Assembly (NCBI RefSeq): GCF_010093025.1
Contig: NZ_CP048114.1
Coordinates: 4,216,001 to 4,280,000, forward strand
Direction of reading: 5' to 3'
DNA: 64,000 nt
From: Edaphobacter sp. 12200R-103
Lineage (GTDB): Bacteria > Acidobacteriota > Terriglobia > Terriglobales > Acidobacteriaceae
Part shown: in pieces, positions 49,809 through 58,801 of the stretch
Numbering within the stretch: the stretch's first letter is position 1
How the letters are laid out: each line of letters starts with the position of its first letter
Translations under genes and position numbers: made by a program
The notes under the pieces: model-generated
Database searches by the model: none
What the model was told of the DNA's origin: nothing
What the model saw: only the letters and a program-made list of their open reading frames with translations

Positions 49809-50669
49809 TTGCACAAGGCCGAGATTGGAATTATTGGCGGCAGCGGACTTTACGCGATGCCGGGTTTGACAGATGTTCGCGAAGAGAAGGTGACAACGCC
49901 CTTCGGAGATCCGTCCGATGCCTTCGTTCTGGGTACCCTGGAAGGCCGGAAGGTAGCATTTCTGGCGCGTCATGGCCGTGGGCACCGCCTTCTGCCGACG
50001 GAACTCAACTTCCGGGCCAACATCTATGCGATGAAGATGCTCGGCGTTGAGCGCATTCTGTCTGTATCGGCCGTGGGGTCGCTCAAGGAAGAGCACAAGC
50101 CGACAGACTTTGTGATGCCGGACCAGTTTATCGACCGCACCTACGCGCGGATCTCTACCTTCTTCGGCGAAGGCATCGTGGCTCATGTTGCCTTTGGCGA
50201 TCCCGTCTGCGTAACGGTATCGCAGGCCTTCCAGGAGGCCTGCGATGCGAGCGGCGTGATCGGCAAAAGCGGTGGAACCTATGTCTGCATGGAGGGGCCG
50301 CAGTTCTCGACGCGAGCGGAATCGAACCTCTACCGCAGCTGGGGCGCCGATATTATCGGCATGACGAACCTTCAGGAGGCCAAGCTGGCCCGCGAGGCCG
50401 AGATCTGCTATGCCACCATGGCCATGGTGACGGACTACGACTGCTGGCGTGAAGGGCACGATGACGTTACCGTCGATCAGATCGTCGCGGTAATGCACCA
50501 GAACTCGCGCAACGCCGAGAAGGTCGTCCGCGCCGCTGTTGCTGCGCTTCCCAAAGAAAGGACCTGTGGCTGCGGCGATGCCATGAAGTACGCCATTCTC
50601 ACGGACAAGACGACAATCCCTGCCGAGACACGGCAGAAGCTATGGCCGCTGCTGGAGAAGTATCTGTAA
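49809..50669 (+). CDS. mtnP: S-methyl-5'-thioadenosine phosphorylase
   Basis: MtnP splits methylthioadenosine, the by-product of polyamine synthesis, into adenine and methylthioribose-1-phosphate. The 286-residue protein has AEIGIIGGSGLYAMPGL, FLARHGRGHRLLPTELNFRANIYAM, SAVGSLKEEHKPTDFVMPDQFIDRT, CMEGPQFSTRAESN and IGMTNLQEAKLAREAEICYATMAMVTDYDCW. The asparagine/threonine at MTNLQE and the YDCW segment favour MTA over plain purine nucleosides. Start is TTG 49809 with AGGAGA nine bases upstream. It heads a cotranscribed run with a PfkB-type kinase. Confidence 0.92.
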   Translation: MHKAEIGIIGGSGLYAMPGLTDVREEKVTTPFGDPSDAFVLGTLEGRKVAFLARHGRGHRLLPTELNFRANIYAMKMLGVERILSVSAVGSLKEEHKPTDFVMPDQFIDRTYARISTFFGEGIVAHVAFGDPVCVTVSQAFQEACDASGVIGKSGGTYVCMEGPQFSTRAESNLYRSWGADIIGMTNLQEAKLAREAEICYATMAMVTDYDCWREGHDDVTVDQIVAVMHQNSRNAEKVVRAAVAALPKERTCGCGDAMKYAILTDKTTIPAETRQKLWPLLEKYL

Positions 50670-50710
50670 TCCGCTGCCTAATTTACACACATATTTGAGA
50701 AAGAGGCTTG

Positions 50711-51655
50711 ATGTCCATTCTGGTCGTAGGATCGGTTGCATTCGACAGCATTGAAACTTCCAGCGGAGCCGTAGAGAACTGCCTTGGCGGCGCGGCCACT
50801 CACTTTGCGCTTGCTGCCAGCTACTTCACCGATGTTCGTGTGATCGCTGTGGTGGGGAAAGACTTCACCGAGGAGCACGAGGCGGTCTTTACCCGTCGCG
50901 GCATCGATACCCGGGGGCTGGAACGTGCTGACGGCCTCAGCTTTCACTGGTCGGGCTCGTATGTGAAGAACCTCAATGAGGCGCAGACGCTTGAGACCGA
51001 TCTGAACGTATTTCAGAACTTCGACCCCAAGATTCCGGAGTCCTACAAAGACAGCGACTATCTCTTCCTCGCCAATATCGACCCCGTTCTGCAGGCCCGC
51101 GTTCGTCAGCAGATGACCAATGTTCGCATGGTCTGTGGGGATACGATGAACTACTGGATCTCCGCACACGCGGCGAACCTGGCGAAGGTGCTGCGCGAAC
51201 TCGATGTCCTGCTGATCAACGATGGCGAGGTGCGGATGCTTGCCGAGGATCAGAATCTCGTTCATGCAGCGAGTAAGGTGCTCGAGATGGGGCCGAAGAC
51301 CCTGGTTGTGAAACACGGTGAGTACGGAGCGACGGCCTTCTTTGGCAAAGACTCCTTTTCGTCGGGCTTCCGCGCCCTGCATCCCTTCCGTGCGCCTGCG
51401 CTTCCGCTTGCGGAGGTAGTGGATCCTACGGGTGCCGGCGACTCCTTCGCCGGTGGTTTCTACGGCTATCTGGCCTCGCAACCGGAACTGACTCCGACGG
51501 TGTTCCGCACGGCGATGTTCTACGGAGGGGTCATGGGGTCCTTTGCGGTAGAGCGCTTCGGAACCGAGCGACTGCAGGATGTGAGCCGCGAGGAAATTGA
51601 CGAAAGATTCTGTCTTTTTAAGGAGATCTCCCACCTGGAGTATGAGAGGTCGTAG
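50711..51655 (+). CDS. PfkB/ribokinase-family carbohydrate or nucleoside kinase
   Basis: A 314-residue protein starting SILVVGSVAFDSIETSSG, with the GGAATHFALAASYFTDVRVI glycine pair, a nucleotide part LVVKHGEYGATAF and the catalytic signature VDPTGAGDSFAGGFYGYLA with the base aspartate. The substrate is not fixed by the motifs; its place right after mtnP suggests a nucleoside or a sugar derived from methylthioribose, but this is inference. GAGG sits seven bases upstream of ATG 50711. Its last 14 bases overlap the proposed start of the next gene. Confidence 0.88.
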   Translation: MSILVVGSVAFDSIETSSGAVENCLGGAATHFALAASYFTDVRVIAVVGKDFTEEHEAVFTRRGIDTRGLERADGLSFHWSGSYVKNLNEAQTLETDLNVFQNFDPKIPESYKDSDYLFLANIDPVLQARVRQQMTNVRMVCGDTMNYWISAHAANLAKVLRELDVLLINDGEVRMLAEDQNLVHAASKVLEMGPKTLVVKHGEYGATAFFGKDSFSSGFRALHPFRAPALPLAEVVDPTGAGDSFAGGFYGYLASQPELTPTVFRTAMFYGGVMGSFAVERFGTERLQDVSREEIDERFCLFKEISHLEYERS

Positions 51656-53285
51656 GCCAAATCGGCAGACCGGCGCCCGCGAAGAGCTGCCCCCGCTGAG
51701 CTTCGAGGTCCGTCCATCGAAGCGCGAAGAGGCGATGCCCTACGCGGTTGCTGCGATCGCATTCGCGTTTGCTGCGCTAATCGTGTGCATGGGCCGGAAC
51801 TATATGCTGCTCTACGGCGATGCCGTGGCCCACCTGGGGATTGCGCGCAGAATTCTGGATACGCGCAATCCCGGGCTGGTTCAGCTGGGTGGCGTGTGGC
51901 TTCCGCTGCCTCACCTGCTGATGTTGCCTTTCGTGCAGAAGATGCAGTGGTGGCAGAACGGCCTGGCTGGCGCGTGGCCGTCTCTGCTGGCCTATGTGCT
52001 GAGCGTTGCCGGCCTGTATCGCCTGGCACGACGCGTCGTGCCGACGCAGTGGGCGATGGTGGCTACGCTCTTCTATGCGCTGAACCCGAACCTTCTGTAT
52101 CTCTCGACTACGGCCATGACGGAGCCGCTGTTTCTCGCGATCATCATCTGGATGACTCTGCTGGCGATGGAGTGTGTCGCTGCAATCGGCGAGGCACGTC
52201 TGCCTGCGGTCAAAGGCAGGCTGATCGGTCTTGGCATCCTCATCCTGGCGGCTGTTTTTACGCGCTACGACGGCTGGATCTTCGGCGCAGCGGTGTGGTG
52301 TGTCGTCGCCTGGAAGCTCTTCCGGACACCGAAGGTTCACAGCCAGATCAATCTGTCCTTCGGCATCTTTACGCTCCTGGCGGTAGCCGGTCCCATCGCG
52401 TGGCTGGTCTACAATCAGCACTTCTTTCACGATCCTCTGGACTTTATGCGCGGCCCTTATTCCGCGCTGGCCATTGAACGGAAGACCTCGAAAGCGGGAG
52501 TACATCATCCCGGTTGGCACAATCCTTTCTGGGCGGCGATCGTCTACTTGCGAACCGCACAGCTGGATACATCGGCCTGGGAGACGGGGTTTGCCGTGGT
52601 CGCGCTTGCCTTCGGCGGTTTGGTGATTGCCATACGCAAGCGTCTGGAGACGGTTTCGACCCTGCTATGGGTTCCGTTGCCGTTCTACATCTATTCCATT
52701 GCGTATGGCTCCATTCCCATCTTTATCCCAAAGCTCTTTCCGCATTCGTTCTACAACTCGCGATATGGCGTTGAGATGCTGCCTGCCTTTGCCATCTTTG
52801 CCTGCATCGCGCTGAGCTGGATGCAGGAACGCGGCGCAGCTTCGCAGCCCCTTCTGGTCAGGCTGATGACGCCGGTCGCCCTTCTGCTGGTCGTCTTAAA
52901 CGCGATTGGGATGATGTACTACGTGCCCCTGGTACTCAAAGAGGCGATGGTCAACTCCACCACCCGCATCCCCTTTGAGCAGGCGATTGCGGACGAGATC
53001 AAAACCTTCCCGGCCGGCGCGCCGATCCTGATGTACAACTCGGATCACGTGGGTGCGCTGCAAAGGGCTGGCATTCCATTAAAGCAAACCATCAGCGAGA
53101 CGGACTACGATAGCTGGAAGGCGGCCCTGGCTGATCCTGCGAAGCACGCGGCCTATGTCGTCGCCATCGCGGGCGATCCGGTCTCCGAGGCAGTGGCGGC
53201 GCATCCGGAAGACCTGATAGAGATGTCGGTGCTGTGTACTACGCACCAGCCTTGCGCCCGCATCTATCGATCCTCCCGCTTCTAA
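51642..53285 (+). CDS. GT-C-type membrane glycosyltransferase-like protein
   Basis: About 547 residues with around ten hydrophobic segments. After the first helix comes NYMLLYGDAVAHLGIARRIL, an acidic 'D-A-x-A-H' loop placed as in GT39/PMT-like GT-C enzymes that use polyprenyl-phosphate sugars. Further blocks are GGVWLPLPHLLMLPF, STTAMTEPLFLA, FTRYDGWIFG and HSFYNSRYGVEMLPAFA. A soluble C-terminal domain (about residues 430-547) should lie outside. Acceptor and donor are unknown. The start is uncertain: ATG 51642 overlaps the kinase gene, and ATG 51735 after GAAGAGGCG is another choice. Confidence 0.8.
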   Translation: MRGRRPNRQTGAREELPPLSFEVRPSKREEAMPYAVAAIAFAFAALIVCMGRNYMLLYGDAVAHLGIARRILDTRNPGLVQLGGVWLPLPHLLMLPFVQKMQWWQNGLAGAWPSLLAYVLSVAGLYRLARRVVPTQWAMVATLFYALNPNLLYLSTTAMTEPLFLAIIIWMTLLAMECVAAIGEARLPAVKGRLIGLGILILAAVFTRYDGWIFGAAVWCVVAWKLFRTPKVHSQINLSFGIFTLLAVAGPIAWLVYNQHFFHDPLDFMRGPYSALAIERKTSKAGVHHPGWHNPFWAAIVYLRTAQLDTSAWETGFAVVALAFGGLVIAIRKRLETVSTLLWVPLPFYIYSIAYGSIPIFIPKLFPHSFYNSRYGVEMLPAFAIFACIALSWMQERGAASQPLLVRLMTPVALLLVVLNAIGMMYYVPLVLKEAMVNSTTRIPFEQAIADEIKTFPAGAPILMYNSDHVGALQRAGIPLKQTISETDYDSWKAALADPAKHAAYVVAIAGDPVSEAVAAHPEDLIEMSVLCTTHQPCARIYRSSRF

Positions 53286-53346
53286 TAAATCCAGCGCGGC
53301 CGGACGTGAAAGACAGGCCAAGGTGCTACCATCTGTCGCAGGTAAG

Positions 53347-54048
53347 ATGCTCGTTCCCCAGTTTCATTTCAGCCAGATCGATCAGGAATTAATGTCCACA
53401 GGCACTACGGCGCGTCTGCTGACAGCATGCGTTCTGGGCGGCATGATCGGTCTTGAGCGAGAGTTGCGGCACAAGGCAGCCGGTTTGCGAACGAACCTTC
53501 TGCTATGTCTCGGCTGTGCATTTTTTACGATGCTTTCGGCTGTGCTTGCTGGGGATGCGAACCCGGATAAAGGTCGCGTCGCCTCCAATATCGTGCAGGG
53601 GATCGGGTTTCTGGGAGCGGGAATCATTTTGCACACGCGGGATCGTGTGCTCGGCCTCACGAGCGCGGCAACGGTCTTTGTGGTCGCCTCCGTTGGCATG
53701 GCGTGCGGGGCCGGCCTCTATCTTGAGGCTGTGCTTGCGACCTTCATTACTCTGATCGCGCTGGCGGTGGTGGGTTATGTGGAATCTAAAGCACTCTGGA
53801 AGCACACGAGCATGCTTTATGAGGTTCGCGGAACGGATCGCAAGGCCATGTATGTCTGTGTGCTCAGTGTGCTCGATCGCATGGGAATTCCCCTGAAGAC
53901 TCCGCAGCACGAGAGCATACAGGGCTTCGAAAGGATGATGTTTGCAGTTCAGACGACGCGGAGGCGCCACGCGGAGTTGCTCAGTGAGCTTCGCAGCAGT
54001 GGAACAACCGATCAGGTTGTAGTCTCCCGCGATTCTGAGGAAGAATAG
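53347..54048 (+). CDS. MgtC/SapB family membrane protein
   Basis: About 233 residues. The N-terminal membrane part has the MgtC signature: LLTACVLGGMIGLERELRHKAAGLRTNLLLCLG, NIVQGIGFLGAGIIL and GLTSAATVFVVASVGMACGAGLYL; about five helices. The C-terminal domain (about 150-225) is soluble and ACT-like. MgtC proteins are linked to magnesium stress and to regulation of ATP synthase in pathogens; role in soil bacteria is less clear. ATG 53347 is preferred; the frame opens at 53323. Six bases separate its stop from the dapF-like gene. Confidence 0.88.
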   Translation: MLVPQFHFSQIDQELMSTGTTARLLTACVLGGMIGLERELRHKAAGLRTNLLLCLGCAFFTMLSAVLAGDANPDKGRVASNIVQGIGFLGAGIILHTRDRVLGLTSAATVFVVASVGMACGAGLYLEAVLATFITLIALAVVGYVESKALWKHTSMLYEVRGTDRKAMYVCVLSVLDRMGIPLKTPQHESIQGFERMMFAVQTTRRRHAELLSELRSSGTTDQVVVSRDSEEE

Positions 54049-54054
54049 AGAGCG

Positions 54055-54858
54055 ATGATTCCCTTTGTAAAAGCACATGCATGCGGTAACGATTTTCTGA
54101 TTCTGGAGGAGGCCGTCGCCGCGCGGCAGCATGCGGCACTGGCCCGTAAGCTCTGCAGCCGTAACACGAGTATCGGCGCCGATGGAATCGAATTCCTGGA
54201 GCGGAGGCCGAATGGAGAGTTTTTTCTTCGCCTCTTCAACGCCGATGGCAGTGAGGCGGAACTCTCCGGCAATGGAACGCGCTGCGTCGCCGCGTGGCTT
54301 GCGAGCTCTGAGGGCAGGGACCAGGTCGTCTTCGGCACGCACGGCGGGCCGAGAAGCTGCCGGGTAGTCGAGGATGCCGATCCGCTTTATCTGGTCGAGA
54401 GCGAGATGGGGGTTCCCCGCGTGATGGAGCGCACGATCGAGATTCCGGAGATCGGACAGGTCGCAGGCGCGATGGTCAATGTCGGAAATCCACACTTTGT
54501 GATCTTCGTGGAATCGGAGGACTTCAGCTCTCATGGACTCTCCTGGCAGGAGCTGGGAGGCCACATCAGCGTTAGTTCTTTGTTTCCCCACGGCACCAAT
54601 GTTGAGTTTGTGAAAGTTCTCTCCGGCGGAGAGATCGCATTCCGGATCTTCGAGCGCGGATGCGGGCCCACAACCTCGTCAGGGACGGGAACATGCGCGT
54701 CTTCGGCTGCAGCTATGGCGCTCAGGGGAGTCGATCGTGAGCTGAAGGCGGTTGCCGAAGGCGGTGCGCAGCGGACCGTATGGCTGAGCAGCGAAGAGGT
54801 GATGCGGTTGACCGGGCCGGCGGAGATTATCTGCCACGGAGAGGTCTTCGGCCTGTGA
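54055..54858 (+). CDS. dapF: Diaminopimelate epimerase homologue with Ser/Ser at both catalytic Cys positions
   Basis: DapF interconverts LL- and meso-diaminopimelate using two cysteines. This 267-residue protein has the whole fold: FVKAHACGNDFLIL, IGADGIEFL, FNADGSEAELSGNGTRC, AMVNVGNPHFVIFV, GTNVEFV and IFERGCGPTTSSGTGTC. But the residue before the first GNG is S71, not Cys, and the residue before GTG is S209, not Cys; I checked both codons (TCC and TCA). Cysteines lie nearby at C77, C203 and C214, though not at the catalytic places. The next genes are ldcA and mpl for muropeptide recycling. It may be a variant epimerase, another isomerase, or inactive. Confidence 0.85.
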   Translation: MIPFVKAHACGNDFLILEEAVAARQHAALARKLCSRNTSIGADGIEFLERRPNGEFFLRLFNADGSEAELSGNGTRCVAAWLASSEGRDQVVFGTHGGPRSCRVVEDADPLYLVESEMGVPRVMERTIEIPEIGQVAGAMVNVGNPHFVIFVESEDFSSHGLSWQELGGHISVSSLFPHGTNVEFVKVLSGGEIAFRIFERGCGPTTSSGTGTCASSAAAMALRGVDRELKAVAEGGAQRTVWLSSEEVMRLTGPAEIICHGEVFGL

Positions 54859-55805
54859 CGCAGGTTGTCCGGAACTTTCTTCGGCCGCGCCCTCTGCGGG
54901 CAGGTGCGACGCTCGGCGTGATCTCGCCGGCCAGCACGCCGAAGCGCGACCTGGTGGAGAGGGGGCTGGCGGAGCTGGAGGCGGCGGGTTACCAGATCAA
55001 GCTGGGAAGATATGCCTTTGGCGGCGGGCCGCTGTACTATGCAGGGACGCTCGCTGAGCGGCTGGAGGATCTGCACGCCGCGTTCGCCGACGATACGATC
55101 GACGGCATCATCTGCACTCGCGGTGGCTGGGGATCGGCCGAGCTTCTGGCTCATCTTGATGCTGACCTTATCCGCGCAAATCCCAAGGCATTTATCGGTT
55201 ACAGCGATCACACGTCGCTGCATACGTGGCTTCAGAATGAGATCGGCCTGATGAGCTTCTACGCTCCGATGGTGGCGGCTGACTTTGCGCGCGACGGAGG
55301 AGTTGACCGGTCGAGCTGGAAGAACACCTTTGAGGGAGCAAGCGAATGGACGCTCGATGCCGGTGATGGCTTGCGCATCCTGCAACCCGGAGTTGCAGAG
55401 GGAAACCTGCTGGGAGGATGCATCTCGATTCTGACGGCCGGCCTGGGAACACCTTACGCTCCCCAGCTTGGAGAAAGCATTCTGTTTCTGGAAGATATCG
55501 GGACCAAGCCCTACCAGTGGGACAGGATGCTTCTGCACCTGCGCTACTCAAGCAGGTTGGAAGACGTGCGCGGCATCGTCTTCGGAGACATGGCACAATG
55601 CGTCCCGCAGGAAGAGCAGGATCTTCTCGAGAGAGCGATTCTGCATGGCCTGAGAGGATTTCCCGGACCGGTTGCTATCGGCCTCCGCAGCGGTCATGTC
55701 GATGGAGCCAATCGTACGCTCCCGCTCGGAGCTTCGGTGCGACTTGATCTTACGAATAGCAGAAATCCGTCACTGAGCTTCCTTGAGCCTGCGGTTTCGG
55801 TTTAG
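54855..55805 (+). CDS. ldcA: LD-carboxypeptidase (S66 family)
   Basis: LdcA removes the terminal D-alanine from recycled murein tetrapeptides in the cytoplasm. 316 residues from GTG 54855, which overlaps the dapF-like stop (GTGA), so the genes are translationally coupled. The protein has PLRAGATLGVISPASTPKRD, ADDTIDGIICTRGGWGSAELL, and the nucleophile in FIGYSDHTSLHTWL; then EGNLLGGCISILTAGLGTPYAP, LFLEDIGTKPYQWDRML, and a final GLRSGHVDG with the catalytic histidine. All S66 blocks are kept. Next is mpl. Confidence 0.92.
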   Translation: MTQVVRNFLRPRPLRAGATLGVISPASTPKRDLVERGLAELEAAGYQIKLGRYAFGGGPLYYAGTLAERLEDLHAAFADDTIDGIICTRGGWGSAELLAHLDADLIRANPKAFIGYSDHTSLHTWLQNEIGLMSFYAPMVAADFARDGGVDRSSWKNTFEGASEWTLDAGDGLRILQPGVAEGNLLGGCISILTAGLGTPYAPQLGESILFLEDIGTKPYQWDRMLLHLRYSSRLEDVRGIVFGDMAQCVPQEEQDLLERAILHGLRGFPGPVAIGLRSGHVDGANRTLPLGASVRLDLTNSRNPSLSFLEPAVSV

Positions 55806-55821
55806 TCTTTCACTTGGTGCA

Positions 55822-57270
55822 ATGGGGAAACACGTCTATCTGATTGGAATCTGCGGCACGGCGATGGCCTCGCTGGCCGGAATGCTGAAGCAGCAGGGCT
55901 ACGAGGTTACTGGCTCGGACGTTGCGGCATATCCGCCGATGAGCGATCTTTTGCGCGAACTTGGTATTACGGTCCATGAGCCGTATGCGGAGCGCAACCT
56001 CGATCGCCGCCCTGATCTGGTAATCGTCGGCAACGCAATCTCGCGCGGCAACGTGGAGCTGGAGCGAGTGATGGACGAGCGCATCCCATTTACCTCGATG
56101 GCATCGGTGCTGCACGATGAGTTTCTTGTGAGCCGGCAGCCGCTGGTGGTGGCAGGAACGCACGGGAAGACCACCACGACCAGCATGCTGGCATGGATCT
56201 TTGAGACCGCTGCCCAGAACAACCCTGAATTTGCTCCCTCGTTCCTGATCGGTGGCGTCGCGGAGAACTTCGGAACCAGCTTCCGGGTTCGCCCGACGAT
56301 GCCCTTCATCCTCGAAGGAGATGAGTACGATACAGCGTTTTTCGATAAAGGGCCGAAGTTTCTGCACTACTTCCCTGATTCAGCGATCCTGACACATGTC
56401 GAGTTTGATCATGCCGACATCTACGCAGATCTTGAGGCGGTAAAGACAGCCTTCAAACGGTTCGTCAACCTGGTACCGCGGCGCGGACGGCTGGTTGCGT
56501 ATGATGCGAGCGAGAACGTCACCGAGTGCGTCGCCAAAGCCTTTTGCAAGGTGGAGCGTTACGGCCTTCGTGAGGATTCGTACTGGCGAATCTCTGACTT
56601 GCGCCACGAGGGAACTTCGACTCGCTGGACGCTGTGGCGCGCAGGGGAACGGTTCGCCGAGCTGACCCTGCCGCTGGCCGGAGAGTACAACGCTCTGAAC
56701 GCAACAGCGGCTGCAGCACTCTCCTCGGGCCAGGGAGTTTCGGTCGAGGCGATTGCAAAGGCGTTGGCGACCTTCCACAGTGTAAAGCGGCGGCTGGAGG
56801 TGAAAGCCGTGACGGAGGGCGTCACGATCATCGATGACTTCGCGCACCATCCAACGGCGATTCGCGAGACCCTGCGGGCGTTGCGGGAGAGCAGACCCAG
56901 GCAGCGGCTGATCGCGGTGCTCGAGCCACGTTCCAATACGCTGCGCCGGAATGTCTTCGAAGGGTCTCTGGTCGACAGCCTTGCGTTGGCGGACCGGGTA
57001 GTGATTGCAGGTGTCTTCAAGTCGGAGAGTATTCCTACCGCAGAGCGCCTCGATCCCGGCCATGTGGTTCAGGGCCTTTTGAGCCGTGGCATTTCTGCAG
57101 CGGTCTACCAGGATGCAGATGCGATTGTGGCGGCGCTTGCGCCGGAGCTGCGAAGCGGAGACGTTGTGGTGATTCTGTCCAACGGTGGATTCGGCGGAAT
57201 CTATCAGAAGCTGCCTCGCGCCATTACTGAGGCAGCCGTGGCAACCCGCGTCGCTATGCAATTTAGCTGA
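55822..57270 (+). CDS. mpl: UDP-MurNAc:L-Ala-gamma-D-Glu-meso-DAP ligase
   Basis: Mpl attaches the recycled murein tripeptide to UDP-MurNAc, bypassing MurC-MurE. 482 residues from ATG 55822: KHVYLIGICGTAMASLAGMLKQQGYEVTGSD for UDP-MurNAc, the P-loop VAGTHGKTTTTSMLAW, FILEGDEYDTAFFDKGPKF, which is typical for Mpl rather than MurC, HVEFDHADIYADLEAV, LPLAGEYNALNATAAAA, and the C-domain DDFAHHPTAIRETLRAL. Follows ldcA by 16 bases. Together with ldcA it forms a recycling pair, with the dapF homologue upstream. Confidence 0.95.
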   Translation: MGKHVYLIGICGTAMASLAGMLKQQGYEVTGSDVAAYPPMSDLLRELGITVHEPYAERNLDRRPDLVIVGNAISRGNVELERVMDERIPFTSMASVLHDEFLVSRQPLVVAGTHGKTTTTSMLAWIFETAAQNNPEFAPSFLIGGVAENFGTSFRVRPTMPFILEGDEYDTAFFDKGPKFLHYFPDSAILTHVEFDHADIYADLEAVKTAFKRFVNLVPRRGRLVAYDASENVTECVAKAFCKVERYGLREDSYWRISDLRHEGTSTRWTLWRAGERFAELTLPLAGEYNALNATAAAALSSGQGVSVEAIAKALATFHSVKRRLEVKAVTEGVTIIDDFAHHPTAIRETLRALRESRPRQRLIAVLEPRSNTLRRNVFEGSLVDSLALADRVVIAGVFKSESIPTAERLDPGHVVQGLLSRGISAAVYQDADAIVAALAPELRSGDVVVILSNGGFGGIYQKLPRAITEAAVATRVAMQFS

Positions 57271-57311
57271 TACAGAGATCTGCGCAATCCTTTCCGGTTA
57301 AAGTCCCAGAG

Positions 57312-57375
57312 GTGTCATCCTGAGCGAAGCTACTCGCGGCCTTATCGCGCTGGCGCGCTACGCTCAGGATGACAC
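57312..57375. repeat. Palindromic repeat with perfect 15-bp inverted ends
   Basis: gtgtcatcctgagcg (57312-57326) and cgctcaggatgacac (57361-57375) are exact inverse complements with a 34-base centre. Same family as the copies at 44434 and 31768. It lies between convergent mpl and the outer-membrane gene and could act as a transcript end. Confidence 0.85.
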
Positions 57376-57439
57376 TCCCGGAAAGGCTTTGGAAAACTGG
57401 CTAGCAATTATCCGCTGCTGTCCTCTTCAACCCACTCCT

Positions 57440-58783
57440 TTAATGAACCGTGTTCCGAGGATGCCAGAGAGCTCGCCTTATCGGAAGACCGACGGAGAAT
57501 TGCAGGTTTGGGGTGTCCGGGGTCAGACCTACGCCAAAGCTTAGATCGATGGTTCTGCCGGGAGCATAGAGATAAGAGGCTCCTAGCCGCAGAGACCCTT
57601 CCACCAGGAACGAAGCCGGGATGGTCTTCCCGTTCAGCGTCGTTGCGCGCGTAAACCGCTGGTCCCAGCCAATCGTCATCGAGGTCTCAGGATTGAGCGA
57701 GAGAATGGATCCGAGCTGGAATCCTACAGAATCGCCTGGATTGAAGTGACCGGGGATCATCAGGCCGGGATTGTCAGGATCGTTCGCCGGAACGGAGTGC
57801 GTTCCATCGAGATTCGCCGTATAGGAGAAGTTGCCGAACATGACGATCGGATCATTGGATTTGGCTGCCGTAAGGTTTCCCTGAACGGCATAGAAGCCTG
57901 TTCCCAATGCGGTCTGGCTGCTGTTCAGGTTGAAGCTGTCGATTCCGGTCGTGGTCTTGAAGCGCACATTGGCCAGCAGGTCCGGAATGTTGCCATGCTC
58001 AAGCGCCAGCTGACGTGACAGCCCGAAGGTAATGTCGCCCAGCCCAAAGGTACTCTGATTCGTCTGTGTGTTGTTGACGTCCACGGTCCGGTTCAACTGG
58101 TACCCATACGGAATATAGGTGTCGAACTGCAGCTTGTGCGGAAGACCGAGACGCGCCGAGAAAGTGGGGAGCAGAAGATCCTTGCGGACCCGCTGCGAAG
58201 CGATGTCGCCAACCACCAGCACCGGCAGGATCGCAAATCCATCGATATTGATCCGGTCCGTGGTAGAGCTGAAGTAGGAGGTCGTGTTGTCGAGCTCGAC
58301 CGTGCCCGGAGGCAGCAGCAGGCCGCCGCGAACGATGAGTGCCTGGTCGAGCGCCTGGCTCGCCTGACGCTCTTCCGCGTCGTAACCAGCGTTGGTCACT
58401 ACGGAGGTTACGGCCGCGGAGGCTCCCACACGCGGAGCAGGAGCGGCCGGAGCCGACGAAGAAACGGCAGATACAGGCTTATTGACGAGATCTTTCGGTG
58501 AGGTGGTGAAGCCGCCATTGACTCTCCACTCCAGCTCCTGCACCCTCTCAAGCAGGTTGCGAATAACGGCGTCTCGCTCCCGCAGAGCATCGTTCAGTCT
58601 CTGGTTGACCGCGGCCAGCAGAGACTCCTGCTGCGACATCGGCATTGTCTGATTTGCCGTTTGCTGATGCGTCTGTTGCTGAGGCGAAGCGCTGTGTTCC
58701 TGGGCCTGCATGGCCGAGGTTAACCAGAGAAGGCAGCAAAGAAGAGGTGCGACATCGTACGGCTTGAATTTCGTCATGTGCAT
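57440..58783 (-). CDS. FapF-like outer-membrane protein: coiled coil plus beta-barrel
   Basis: 447 residues with a signal peptide (1-28). Next is a Gln-rich stretch, then a coiled coil at about 52-90 (LLAAVNQRLNDALRERDAVI, LLERVQELEWRV), a Ser/Pro/Ala linker, and from about residue 150 a region of alternating strands (VELDNTTSYFSSTTDRINIDGF, TFGLGDITFGLSRQLA, SFLVEGSLRLGASYLYAPG) that looks like a 12-14 strand barrel. FapF of Pseudomonas, the pore that exports functional amyloid subunits, has this order: coiled coil, linker, barrel. It is last in the four-gene operon, 18 bases after the C39 gene. Without that context one would call it a general outer-membrane transporter. Confidence 0.8.
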   Translation of the reverse strand: MHMTKFKPYDVAPLLCCLLWLTSAMQAQEHSASPQQQTHQQTANQTMPMSQQESLLAAVNQRLNDALRERDAVIRNLLERVQELEWRVNGGFTTSPKDLVNKPVSAVSSSAPAAPAPRVGASAAVTSVVTNAGYDAEERQASQALDQALIVRGGLLLPPGTVELDNTTSYFSSTTDRINIDGFAILPVLVVGDIASQRVRKDLLLPTFSARLGLPHKLQFDTYIPYGYQLNRTVDVNNTQTNQSTFGLGDITFGLSRQLALEHGNIPDLLANVRFKTTTGIDSFNLNSSQTALGTGFYAVQGNLTAAKSNDPIVMFGNFSYTANLDGTHSVPANDPDNPGLMIPGHFNPGDSVGFQLGSILSLNPETSMTIGWDQRFTRATTLNGKTIPASFLVEGSLRLGASYLYAPGRTIDLSFGVGLTPDTPNLQFSVGLPIRRALWHPRNTVH

Positions 58784-58801
58784 CGATCTGGCCTTTTGGT
58801 G

